Assembly: GCF_003464595.1 (NCBI RefSeq)
Contig: NZ_QRZF01000012.1
Span: forward strand, 62,001 to 126,000
Length of the DNA: 64,000 nucleotides
Direction: 5' to 3'
Origin: Bacteroides intestinalis
GTDB lineage: Bacteria > Bacteroidota > Bacteroidia > Bacteroidales > Bacteroidaceae
Positions 10,069-18,873 of this stretch are shown one piece after another (position 1 is the first letter of the stretch; every line of letters begins with the position of its first letter). Position numbers and translations under genes: made by a program. The notes under the pieces were generated by a model, which saw nothing but the letters and a program-made list of their open reading frames with translations, searched no databases and was not told the origin of the DNA.

Positions 10069-11547
10069 TTATTTCTCTTCGAATGTATTGAAAGAGTGCG
10101 GTTGAAGTTCAATGTTCAGGTAACGGTCCCGCAACTTCACGGTTACTTTTTTAGCCTCATCATTAAAGTTTCCGGTTATCACTACCTTTTTCTTTTCTGG
10201 AGTTTCCACTACCAAGACCGGTGTTCTTCCTTCTGTTGAAGGCTTGTAGGCTATAACGCGTGAACCGGGTGTTACGAACTGGCTATAATGTCTTACAGCA
10301 TAATACTCCGGTGTAAGAGTTGCCGTACGGGTTTTTGAATCAACATGTATCAAAGCATTCTGTTTCCAACCCCAGGGACTTTCACCGTTATCGCAGAGGG
10401 TATTGTTCCAGAAGGTGTACTCTTCGCAGCCATTACCCAGGTAGTGGTTAATCAGATGGAAGGTGTGTTCGCCCGCTCTCCAGTCGAAGGTGCCCCCACC
10501 GCATTCGCTTTCTGTCTGCATATACTTGTACTGGGGGTATTTGGCACGTATTTTAGGTAGTATCTGTCCTCCTTCCCACTGAAAGCCAACTCCCTGAACG
10601 CTTTGCGGCATGCGTGGATCGGAAAGTATTTTATCAACATAGTCATAGCGGTTGGTATTGAAAGTACCAAGGTAGAGAGCTACTTCCGGATGATGTTTCT
10701 TTAATGTGGGCGCCAGATACTCTACGTTGAAACGTACGGTACCCTCAGCTGTCCAGGCACAACCGGGATACGGGGTATAACTGTATGCTTCATTCTGATA
10801 CATGATCATATCGATGGGAATTCCTTGTTCTTTATAAGCATCAATGAACTTACAGAAGAAGTTGGCATAAGTTTGCAGATAGCGCGGGTCCTGAATCATG
10901 TAGTCATTCACTGCCAATTGTTGTGGAAATACGTCATTACGTCTTTCAGTGTTGTCCTCAAAAAGGGCAATGCTGGATTCGGGCGACATCTTGTTTGTCC
11001 TGTCACTGCGTACCGGATAATCATTATTTATTTTCATCCAGCTGGGGGGGGACCAAGGAGATGCCCAGAAGGTCATGTTGGGGTTATACTTTTGCGCTGC
11101 ACGGACAAAAGGAATAATAGCCAGTTTATCACGATTGATATTGAAATACTTCAGTTGGAAGTCGCCTGATACTTCGTCGCAGCTGTACCAGTCGCGGGCA
11201 TAATCGTTGGCATTCATTGAAATACGGCCTCTTGTGAAGCGTAATTCTCCTTGGGGAGAGAACATTTTTTGTAGAAGATCATCCTGTTCATCGCGAGTAA
11301 GCATATTCAGGGCATCCCAACATAGTTCGTTAAAGGTGGTTCCCCATGCTTTGAATGTGGTACCTTCTTCCGTTTCGCTAATATTTAAAAGCGGGGTTTG
11401 GTCAGCACTCGATTGTAATTTTACTTTTGCCTGTTTCCAAGTGTTGCCTTCGGTGCTGCTGACCCAATTGAAATTCTGGGCATAGGTATTAGCAGCCAAA
11501 GCGGTGAGACAACACAAGAACACTCTTTTGATGTTTTTTTCTCTCAT
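10069..11547 (-). CDS. GH30-family glycoside hydrolase, secreted
   Basis: This 492-residue protein has a signal peptide (ends near ANTYAQ). The GH30 core shows the AWGTTFNELCWDALN opening, FWASPWSPPSWMK, the acid/base E253 in MYQNEAY and the nucleophile E346 in MQTESECGG, followed by a short C-terminal beta domain. Members include glucosylceramidases, endo-beta-1,6-glucanases and beta-1,6-galactanases. The layout resembles the bacterial beta-1,6-glucanase/glucosidase branch, but the subfamily cannot be fixed by eye. It stands convergent to the susCD operon and downstream, on the same strand, of the HTCS gene, with its own probable promoter region containing a direct repeat (11645-11674). Confidence 0.92.
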   Translation of the reverse strand: MREKNIKRVFLCCLTALAANTYAQNFNWVSSTEGNTWKQAKVKLQSSADQTPLLNISETEEGTTFKAWGTTFNELCWDALNMLTRDEQDDLLQKMFSPQGELRFTRGRISMNANDYARDWYSCDEVSGDFQLKYFNINRDKLAIIPFVRAAQKYNPNMTFWASPWSPPSWMKINNDYPVRSDRTNKMSPESSIALFEDNTERRNDVFPQQLAVNDYMIQDPRYLQTYANFFCKFIDAYKEQGIPIDMIMYQNEAYSYTPYPGCAWTAEGTVRFNVEYLAPTLKKHHPEVALYLGTFNTNRYDYVDKILSDPRMPQSVQGVGFQWEGGQILPKIRAKYPQYKYMQTESECGGGTFDWRAGEHTFHLINHYLGNGCEEYTFWNNTLCDNGESPWGWKQNALIHVDSKTRTATLTPEYYAVRHYSQFVTPGSRVIAYKPSTEGRTPVLVVETPEKKKVVITGNFNDEAKKVTVKLRDRYLNIELQPHSFNTFEEK

Positions 11548-11615
11548 GATAATAGTTTATTTAGGTAATTAATAATATTGCGAATATTGATTGTGATACA
11601 ATATCAAGCTGGGGG

Positions 11616-11674
11616 CAAATTACGATAAATAATGAGAAATAATAGGGATACAAAAGAAGCAAAAAGGGATACAA
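11616..11674 (-). promoter_or_regulatory. GH30 promoter region with 21-bp-spaced direct repeat
   Basis: On the - strand the nonamer TTGTATCCC occurs at 11666-11674 and again at 11645-11653, a spacing of exactly 21 bp (two helical turns). A -7-like sequence TAATTTG follows at 11616-11622. Direct repeats spaced by two turns just upstream of a promoter are the usual layout for AraC-type activators such as HTCS proteins. A third copy in the opposite orientation sits at 11702-11710. Binding by the neighbouring HTCS is inference. Confidence 0.45.
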
Positions 11675-11701
11675 GTCAGCTTTTACCTTGTTTTAGAACA
11701 A

Positions 11702-11751
11702 TTGTATCCCTTGATGAAAGCTGTAGAAAGAGCTTCTATCAAGGGGTATAA
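11702..11751 (-). terminator. Hairpin downstream of the first HTCS gene
   Basis: TTGTATCCCTTGAT (11702-11715) pairs with ATCAAGGGGTATAA (11738-11751), with an additional inner AGCT/AGCT pair. It lies just after the HTCS stop codon. No strong U-run follows on the - strand, so it may be a weak terminator or an mRNA-end structure. It overlaps the inverted copy of the nonamer described for the GH30 promoter. Confidence 0.4.
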
Positions 11752-11765
11752 TGAAAAATGTTTTA

Positions 11766-14700
11766 TTATTCTTCTTTTTGCTTCTGATATTCGGTGGGTG
11801 TTACATTGAACTCATTTTTGAAACATTTTGTGAAATACTTCGGATTGGTAAATCCTACGGCATAAGCTACTTCTGAGATATTTACAAAAGGTTTTTTAAG
11901 TAGTATACAGGCATGCTTTAGCCTGATATTCCGGATGAATTCTATAGATGAAAGGCCAGTCATAACTTTTATTTTTCTGTTTAGGGTAGACTTGGATACG
12001 CTGAGTTCCGAAGCAAAAGTATCTATATCAAATTCTGATTCGATTAAATGAGTTTCTATACATTCTACGGCTTTTTTTAAAAACAGTTCATCATTGGTTT
12101 GATATTCTAATGCTACGATATTGATTTCAGTGTCTGTCCTGAACTTCTGTTGGCGTTTTTGGTTGGACTTCATTAAGTTGTCAATGCGTGCATAAAGCAT
12201 CTTTATTTCAAAAGGCTTTGTCAGGTATCCATTTACCCCTGCATTGAAACATTTTACCTGGTCTTCCACCGAACTTTTAGCTGTAAGCATAAGAACGGGA
12301 ATATGGCTGGTGCTGATGTCTTGTTTGATTGTTTTACAGAGCTCGATACCATCCATTCCGGGCATCATATAGTCAGTGACCATTAAATCTATATCCTTAC
12401 TTTTCACTGCTTCTAATGCTGCATTTCCATTCGTAGCAGTGAGTATATTATAGTGTGTTGCCAGCTTTCTTTTCATCAGTAGCAAGAATTCTTCATTGTC
12501 ATCTACCAGCAATATTGTACCTTCTTTCTCTTCTGTTTCCTCTGTTTCTCCATTCGGTACTGTTGATGGCATTTCACTGGTTTCGATAATGTCCTTTATT
12601 TCCGGATAGTAATCCCGGTCGATAGGGATTAGAACTGTAAATCTGGAGCCTTCTCCGATGCTGCTTTCTACCTGGATGTCTCCTTTATGCAAGGTCACCA
12701 GTTTCTTGGTTAATGAAAGCCCTACACCATTTGATTGAGGCGCATAAGCTGTTTTGTTCACATAGAACGGAGTGAATATCTTGGATATTTCTTTCTGGTC
12801 TATGCCTATTCCTTCATCCTGTACCTCTATCCGGAGGAATCGGAAATTATTTTTTAGCAAAGTCGATACATTCAGCTCTACTTTCTTATTGGCAGGTGTA
12901 TATTTGGCCGCATTCGAGAGTATGTTGTACAGAACCTTGTCTATCTTGTCAAAGTCCATATATCCCCAAATGTCTTTTTCTTCCAGATGAAGACTGAAAT
13001 GGAGGTTTTTCTTTTCGATGATTGGTCGTATGCCTGTGTGATAGATTTCACGGATAAAGCTGCTGACATTGCCATAGGTAGGGGTGAGTACAAACGAGTC
13101 GTTCTCCACTTTCCGGAAATCGAGCACTTGCTGGATTAAGCGTTTTAGGCGGAGCACATTACTCTTCAACATATGTACATCTTCCTGTGGAGAAAACTTT
13201 GTTTCTTCTAGGTTGTCCGCTACGCAGCTGATGGTAGTAAGTGGGGTGAGCAGTTCATGGCTTATATGGGTGAAATATTCCAGTTTAGTCTTGGTCAGTT
13301 CTTTTTGGAATCTAACCTGGTCGGACTGCCTTACCCTATGCAGGTAATAGAACATGATGGAGTAAAGAATCAGGATGGTGAGAGTTATATAGGTACCATA
13401 TGCCCACCATGTCTCGTACCAAGCCGGCTTTTTATAGATACGTAGTTCTGTGACGTCGTCTTTCCAATAGCCGTATTCGTCTGTAGAGCGCACTTTGAAA
13501 GTATGGTATCCTTTAGGGATTTTATTGTAGAAAGCCGACCGGTTACCGGTTTCGGTGTATACCCACTCCTTGTCCACGCCATCCATCTTGTAGGCGTATC
13601 TTATTCTCGATGTTGCTGTAAATTGAAGAGCGGAGAAGAAGATTTCAAGATTGTTATCTTCGGGCTCTAACCAGACGCTTCGGGTTGATAAATCTTTCGA
13701 CTGGCGCTGGGGATTGAAGAAGAAAGAATTATTGGATACTTTGATATCTGTTATGATGACCGGGTTGGAGTTGATCTTCTTAGATGGGAATTTTGAGGAA
13801 GCCATCGATACAAAGCCACCATGCCCACCGGCATAAAGCTTGCCGTTGAACAGGTCTATGACGTCCTTCTTGAACGAGTTTATCTGAACGGATTCGTCTG
13901 AATTTGAATAATGAATGTATCTATCTGACTGGATATCGTAGGCAGTCAATTGTCGGTTTGTTAGTATCCAAAGGGTATTCCTGTCATGTTTCATCCCTAA
14001 AATAGACTGTCCGGTCATTCCACATGAGTTGCTGAAGTCCTTCATTGTCTCTGAGTTGAGATCCATTTGCAGGATGGAACCTTGAGTAGTGGCAATCCAT
14101 AGGTGGTTTTCCTGGATGACTATCTTATCAATATTGTTACTGGGTAAGGATGAATTCTGGGTTGAGTATTGTTTAATTGGTTCCAGTTTATCTCCTAAAG
14201 AAACCTTATGTAAACCGGAATCTTCGGTTGCCAGCCAGATGTTACCATATCCGTCTTCTGCAATAGATGTAATGTTGGGCAGAGAGAATTCGGGGATAAT
14301 GAAATCTTTACCGTCCGGTTTTAGATAGAGCTGTCCGGTGGTAGCTACCCATAAATTTCCCTTACTGTCTTCATAGATGGATGTAATGTTGCCTGTAGCA
14401 CCTTTTGGTGTATATAAGTCTTTTGCCAGTAGGTACTCGATTTCTCTTTTACTGTTTAGTTTTGCTTTGTAGAGAGTGGGCTGGTCTCTGCATCCCAGCC
14501 AGAATTCTCCCGGTTGTTTCGAACGCAGGATATATCCTACATTATGCACTCCGGGATTGGTATTCGAATAGTCATAGAATTTGTCCTGCTCTATGTCATA
14601 CCAGCAGAGTCCCCAACGTTCCTGATTAAACCAGAGTCCATTGTTGGGGTCAATGCCCAGAGTAGTTATATTCGTGTCGAAACCTACATGCTTTTTCAGT

Positions 14701-15761
14701 TTGGGCAGGAAATTGTTAGTTATGGCAGGATTTCCCATTAGCAAGTGATATCCACTGTCGTAAGCCCCGGCCCAAAGGTTGCCTTCCCTGTCTTTGATGA
14801 TCTGGCTGAACATTTTATTGTAATCGAACATATACGAGCTGAGATCCACTTTTTTCAGATGTCCGTCCACCACTTTGAAAGCGTAAAGCTCGTGGTAGCC
14901 GAATACCCATATATAGCCGTAAACATCATCTTGTACTACACTGAAGAATGCGGTTTCAGGCAAGTGCAGTTTTTCATTGAAGACTTCTTGATGTGTGTAC
15001 ATGTTGTCCTCCGTTGCATCCGGATGAAAGCGGTAGATACCGTCTCCCCAGGTCAATATCCAATATTGGTCATCTTTGTCCTGGAATATTTTAAAAGGAG
15101 TATTCTTTGTTCCGAGTGCAGGAAAACTCATGAATGTATCTGTATTTTTGAGATACTTGTATAAGCCTCCTCCCCATGTACATACCCATATATTGCCGAA
15201 ATGGTCTTCGTATATTGAGTTTATGCCATTGTTGGGAACCGCTGGGATTAAATTTCCGTAGCGCTTCTTCAACGAATAGTCGGAATTGTAGTGAGAAACC
15301 TGATTACGGGTACATATCCATAGTTCTTTCCGGCTATCTACCAACATGAAGTTTATCCATGTATTCTGGATTTCTTCATCAGGGAACGGCCGTATCTGAT
15401 AGTTACTCTTATCCACCAAATTAACTCCCTGTCTTGTTCCTACCAGCAGGCAATTATCATCTTCAGCGAAACACCAGATGAAGTCATCAGTTAATAAATG
15501 CGGCTGATTAAAATCTGATTTGAAAGTCTGGAGTTGGTATCCGTCATATCGTCCTAAGCCGTTTTTAGTTCCTAACCAGATGAATCCGTTCTGGTCCTGA
15601 TGCAAGTCTATTACTTCATTGGAAGGTAGCTGTTCCAGAAAAGGCATTTGTTTGGCTATTATTTGCTGTGCATATGAGGAAATGCTCATTAATAGGAAGA
15701 TGACAATGAGAAAGGGGGATACATATATCTGAATTTCTGTACGATGAATTCTGTTTTCCAT
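11766..15761 (-). CDS. Hybrid two-component system regulator (HTCS)
   Basis: This single-chain sensor/regulator has about 1331 residues. An N-terminal signal/anchor is followed by a periplasmic two-bladed set of Reg_prop propeller repeats (many WLGT..GL.R, WVCTWGGGLYKY and WLATEDSGLHK motifs) and a Y_Y_Y domain (about 690-770). Then come a membrane helix (about 775-800), a histidine kinase (FTHISHELLTPL, His near 834; ATP lid NILSNAAKYTP near 950), a receiver (TDYMMPG, Asp near 1129) and a C-terminal AraC HTH (about 1230-1331). ATG 15761 (MENRIHRTE) is preferred over the in-frame start 36 nt upstream because it gives the membrane-leading N-terminus. It most likely senses an oligosaccharide of the adjacent PUL and activates it. 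Confidence 0.95.
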   Translation of the reverse strand: MENRIHRTEIQIYVSPFLIVIFLLMSISSYAQQIIAKQMPFLEQLPSNEVIDLHQDQNGFIWLGTKNGLGRYDGYQLQTFKSDFNQPHLLTDDFIWCFAEDDNCLLVGTRQGVNLVDKSNYQIRPFPDEEIQNTWINFMLVDSRKELWICTRNQVSHYNSDYSLKKRYGNLIPAVPNNGINSIYEDHFGNIWVCTWGGGLYKYLKNTDTFMSFPALGTKNTPFKIFQDKDDQYWILTWGDGIYRFHPDATEDNMYTHQEVFNEKLHLPETAFFSVVQDDVYGYIWVFGYHELYAFKVVDGHLKKVDLSSYMFDYNKMFSQIIKDREGNLWAGAYDSGYHLLMGNPAITNNFLPKLKKHVGFDTNITTLGIDPNNGLWFNQERWGLCWYDIEQDKFYDYSNTNPGVHNVGYILRSKQPGEFWLGCRDQPTLYKAKLNSKREIEYLLAKDLYTPKGATGNITSIYEDSKGNLWVATTGQLYLKPDGKDFIIPEFSLPNITSIAEDGYGNIWLATEDSGLHKVSLGDKLEPIKQYSTQNSSLPSNNIDKIVIQENHLWIATTQGSILQMDLNSETMKDFSNSCGMTGQSILGMKHDRNTLWILTNRQLTAYDIQSDRYIHYSNSDESVQINSFKKDVIDLFNGKLYAGGHGGFVSMASSKFPSKKINSNPVIITDIKVSNNSFFFNPQRQSKDLSTRSVWLEPEDNNLEIFFSALQFTATSRIRYAYKMDGVDKEWVYTETGNRSAFYNKIPKGYHTFKVRSTDEYGYWKDDVTELRIYKKPAWYETWWAYGTYITLTILILYSIMFYYLHRVRQSDQVRFQKELTKTKLEYFTHISHELLTPLTTISCVADNLEETKFSPQEDVHMLKSNVLRLKRLIQQVLDFRKVENDSFVLTPTYGNVSSFIREIYHTGIRPIIEKKNLHFSLHLEEKDIWGYMDFDKIDKVLYNILSNAAKYTPANKKVELNVSTLLKNNFRFLRIEVQDEGIGIDQKEISKIFTPFYVNKTAYAPQSNGVGLSLTKKLVTLHKGDIQVESSIGEGSRFTVLIPIDRDYYPEIKDIIETSEMPSTVPNGETEETEEKEGTILLVDDNEEFLLLMKRKLATHYNILTATNGNAALEAVKSKDIDLMVTDYMMPGMDGIELCKTIKQDISTSHIPVLMLTAKSSVEDQVKCFNAGVNGYLTKPFEIKMLYARIDNLMKSNQKRQQKFRTDTEINIVALEYQTNDELFLKKAVECIETHLIESEFDIDTFASELSVSKSTLNRKIKVMTGLSSIEFIRNIRLKHACILLKKPFVNISEVAYAVGFTNPKYFTKCFKNEFNVTPTEYQKQKEE

Positions 15762-15865
15762 AATGTTACAAGGTATTTTCTTTGGTGGCGATTGCAAAAA
15801 TAGGGTATTATTGGCAATACTTCAATCAAAATGGCATTTTTGTGAACCTCCCTGTAAAGTATGGG

Positions 15866-15932
15866 CATAAAAAAAGGAGTACCGCTGTACTCCAACCTTT
15901 GTTAACCTTAAATCTAATACTATGAAAAACAC
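15866..15932 (-). ncRNA. Candidate short transcript/attenuated leader upstream of HTCS
   Basis: A well-formed - strand promoter (15937-15967) is followed about 45-60 nt later by GGAGTAC-AGCG-GTACTCC (15876-15893) and then TTTTTTT on the same strand. That is a textbook intrinsic terminator placed about 110 nt before the HTCS start codon. The expected product is a 60-70 nt RNA. It could be an independent sRNA, or a leader whose read-through sets HTCS expression. I do not recognise a named family. Confidence 0.5.
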
Positions 15933-15936
15933 AGTG

Positions 15937-15967
15937 CAAAGATACGGACTTCTGGGATATCTGCAAA
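15937..15967 (-). promoter_or_regulatory. Bacteroides-type promoter, TTTG-N19-TATCTTTG
   Basis: On the - strand TTTG (15964-15967) is followed after exactly 19 nt by TATCTTTG (15937-15944). This matches the Bacteroides vegetative consensus TTTG-N19-21-TAnnTTTG. It would start transcription near 15930 toward the HTCS gene. Confidence 0.7.
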
Positions 15968-16077
15968 TAAAACAAATAAAAAAGAGTGTTTTATAACATG
16001 TTTTAGTAAAAGTGTTGTTTTTGTTAAGGCTTACTAAGGATTTGAGTCCCCTCAGTACTTGTTTTCTAAAAAAGAAT

Positions 16078-16085
16078 TATCTTTG
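16078..16085 (+). promoter_or_regulatory. -7 element upstream of mutS
   Basis: TATCTTTG fits TAnnTTTG and lies about 60 nt before the mutS start. No clean TTTG is seen at the expected -33 position. It is divergent from the HTCS promoter in the same 384-nt gap. Confidence 0.5.
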
Positions 16086-16145
16086 CATGGCTGCGAAAAT
16101 AAGCTGCACTTTTGCATATTAATAAATTTATAAAGAACAACTACT

Positions 16146-18764
16146 GTGAGCGAAGAAGATATTGTCCTTACTCCGATGATGAAACAGTTCTTGGACCTGA
16201 AAGCCAAGCATCCTGATGCCGTAATGTTGTTTCGTTGCGGTGACTTCTATGAAACTTATTCTACCGATGCTGTTGTTGCAGCCGAAATCCTGGGAATTAC
16301 CCTGACTAAGCGTGCCAATGGTAAAGGAAAGACTGTTGAAATGGCAGGATTCCCTCATCATGCATTGGATACGTATCTACCTAAGCTGGTACGTGCCGGG
16401 AAGCGTGTGGCCATCTGTGACCAGTTGGAAGACCCGAAGATGACCAAGAAACTGGTGAAGCGGGGTATTACGGAACTGGTAACTCCCGGTGTTTCCATCA
16501 ATGATAATATACTGAATTACCGGGAGAATAACTTTCTGGCTGCCGTACACTTTGGTAAAGGAGCGTGCGGTGTAGCTTTTCTCGATATATCTACGGGTGA
16601 ATTCCTCACTGCAGAAGGGCCTTTCGACTATGTAGACAAGCTATTGAATAACTTCGCGCCTAAAGAAGTACTTTTTGAACGTGGTAAGCGGGGGATGTTC
16701 GAAGGAAATTTCGGAAGTAAGTTCTTTACTTTTGAACTGGACGACTGGGTATTTACAGAGACCACTGCCCGTGAGAAACTTCTGAAGCATTTTGAAACAA
16801 AGAATCTGAAAGGTTTTGGTGTAGAGCATCTCAAGAATGGTATCATTGCTTCAGGCGCTATCTTGCAATATCTTATCATGACGCAACATACCCAGATAGG
16901 ACATATCACTTCACTGGCACGTATTGAAGAAGACAAATACGTCCGTCTGGATAAATTCACCGTTCGTAGCCTTGAGTTGATAGGTAGCATGAACGATGGA
17001 GGCAGCAGTCTGCTGAACGTGATTGATAAAACGATTAGCCCGATGGGAGCCCGCTTACTGAAACGTTGGTTGGTGTTTCCACTGAAAGATGTATTGCCTA
17101 TTAATGAACGCCTGAACGTAGTGGAATACTTCTTCCGCCAACCGGATTTCAAAGAATTGATTGAAGAACAATTGCATCTGATAGGTGATTTGGAACGTAT
17201 TATTTCCAAAGTTGCTGTAGGGCGTGTTTCTCCGCGTGAAGTAGTTGCGTTGAAGGTGGCTTTGCAGGCTATCGAACCTATCAAAGAAGCCTGTATGGAG
17301 GCGGATAATGCCAGTCTGAACCGTATTGGAGAGCAACTGAATATTTGTAAGTCCATTCGTGATCGTATTGAGAAAGAAATTAATAATGATCCTCCGTTGC
17401 TGATAAACAAAGGCGGTGTCATGAAGCCGGGTGTCAGTGATGAATTGGATGAATTACGCCAGATAGCCTATTCCGGTAAGGATTATCTGTTAAAGATACA
17501 GCAGCGGGAAAGTGAACTGACGGAAATTCCCAGCTTGAAGATTGGCTACAACAATGTGTTCGGTTATTATATCGAAGTCCGTAATACGCACAAAGATAAA
17601 GTTCCGCAGGAGTGGATACGTAAACAAACTCTGGCAAATGCCGAACGTTACATCACACAGGAGCTGAAAGAGTATGAAGAGAAGATACTCGGTGCCGAGG
17701 ATAAAATATTGATCCTGGAGACTCAGCTTTATACAGAACTTGTGCAGGCTTTAAGTGAGTTTATCCCTGCCATCCAAGTCAATGCAAACCAGATAGCACG
17801 TCTGGATTGCCTGCTTTCCTTTGCCAATGTAGCGCGTGAGAATAACTATATACGTCCTGTTATTGAAGATAACGATGTGCTGGATATTCGCCAGGGACGC
17901 CATCCGGTTATTGAGAAGCAACTTCCTATAGGGGAAAAATATATTGCCAATGATGTGATGCTGGATAGCAGTTCGCAACAAATCATTATCATTACCGGTC
18001 CGAATATGGCTGGTAAGTCTGCATTGTTGAGGCAAACGGCTCTGATAACGCTGTTGGCACAGATCGGTAGCTTCGTACCTGCCGAGAGTGCGCATATCGG
18101 TTTGGTGGATAAGATATTCACCCGCGTGGGTGCCAGCGATAATATCTCTGTTGGCGAATCTACGTTTATGGTAGAGATGAATGAGGCTGCGGATATCCTG
18201 AATAACCTGTCTCCGCGCAGCCTGGTGCTCTTTGATGAGCTGGGACGAGGTACATCTACCTACGACGGTATTTCTATCGCCTGGGCGATTGTAGAGCATA
18301 TCCATGAACATCCTAAAGCAAAAGCACGTACATTGTTTGCTACGCATTACCATGAATTGAACGAAATGGAGAAGAGTTTCAAGCGTATCAAGAACTACAA
18401 TGTTTCCGTTAAGGAGGTGGATAATAAAGTTATCTTCCTGCGTAAACTGGAACGTGGCGGCAGTGAACACTCTTTTGGTATCCATGTAGCAAAGATGGCG
18501 GGTATGCCGAAAAGCATTGTAAAACGTGCGAATGACATATTGAAGCAACTGGAAGCGGATAATCGCCAACAAGGTATTGCAAGTAAGCCGATGGCGGAAG
18601 TGGGAGAAACGCGTGGCGGCATGCAGCTTAGTTTCTTCCAATTGGAAGATCCGGTCCTTTGCCAGATACGGGATGAGATATTGAATCTGGATGTGAATAA
18701 TCTGACTCCGCTGGAGGCGTTGAATAAGCTGAATGACATCAAGAGGATTGTGAAAGGAAAGTAA
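16146..18764 (+). CDS. mutS: DNA mismatch repair ATPase MutS
   Basis: This full-length MutS (872 residues) binds mispaired DNA and starts mismatch repair. The mismatch-reading domain begins with [17 protein letters not shown] and [10 protein letters not shown], carrying the Phe-x-Glu wedge motif. Connector, core and clamp domains follow. The ATPase has Walker A GPNMAGKS from about residue 618, Walker [16 protein letters not shown], and the ATHYHEL switch region. The start is GTG 16146; no ATG is available upstream in a better position, and family N-termini begin at this point. The gene is single, unrelated to the flanking glycan clusters, and marks a conserved chromosomal backbone between them. 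Confidence 0.98.
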   Translation: MSEEDIVLTPMMKQFLDLKAKHPDAVMLFRCGDFYETYSTDAVVAAEILGITLTKRANGKGKTVEMAGFPHHALDTYLPKLVRAGKRVAICDQLEDPKMTKKLVKRGITELVTPGVSINDNILNYRENNFLAAVHFGKGACGVAFLDISTGEFLTAEGPFDYVDKLLNNFAPKEVLFERGKRGMFEGNFGSKFFTFELDDWVFTETTAREKLLKHFETKNLKGFGVEHLKNGIIASGAILQYLIMTQHTQIGHITSLARIEEDKYVRLDKFTVRSLELIGSMNDGGSSLLNVIDKTISPMGARLLKRWLVFPLKDVLPINERLNVVEYFFRQPDFKELIEEQLHLIGDLERIISKVAVGRVSPREVVALKVALQAIEPIKEACMEADNASLNRIGEQLNICKSIRDRIEKEINNDPPLLINKGGVMKPGVSDELDELRQIAYSGKDYLLKIQQRESELTEIPSLKIGYNNVFGYYIEVRNTHKDKVPQEWIRKQTLANAERYITQELKEYEEKILGAEDKILILETQLYTELVQALSEFIPAIQVNANQIARLDCLLSFANVARENNYIRPVIEDNDVLDIRQGRHPVIEKQLPIGEKYIANDVMLDSSSQQIIIITGPNMAGKSALLRQTALITLLAQIGSFVPAESAHIGLVDKIFTRVGASDNISVGESTFMVEMNEAADILNNLSPRSLVLFDELGRGTSTYDGISIAWAIVEHIHEHPKAKARTLFATHYHELNEMEKSFKRIKNYNVSVKEVDNKVIFLRKLERGGSEHSFGIHVAKMAGMPKSIVKRANDILKQLEADNRQQGIASKPMAEVGETRGGMQLSFFQLEDPVLCQIRDEILNLDVNNLTPLEALNKLNDIKRIVKGK

Positions 18765-18836
18765 CTATCCGCATGGTTTAGCAGATTAGTGCTATTTTCT
18801 GATAGAATTGCATCATACGAATCGATAGGTTTCGCC

Positions 18837-18844
18837 TATTTTTG
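18837..18844 (+). promoter_or_regulatory. -7 element upstream of the GH127 gene
   Basis: TATTTTTG fits TAnnTTTG and ends 29 nt before the ATG. It overlaps a small dyad, ATAGG-N5-CCTAT. The nonamer TTGCATCAT occurs at 18808 and again at 18842. No -33 TTTG is obvious. Confidence 0.5.
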
Positions 18845-18873
18845 CATCATATACTTTGTAAATAATACCTTCA

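Noticed and set aside
17751..18641. Long open frame of 296 codons antisense to mutS
   Set aside because: It lies wholly opposite a conserved gene and has no recognizable domain; it is a codon-bias shadow.
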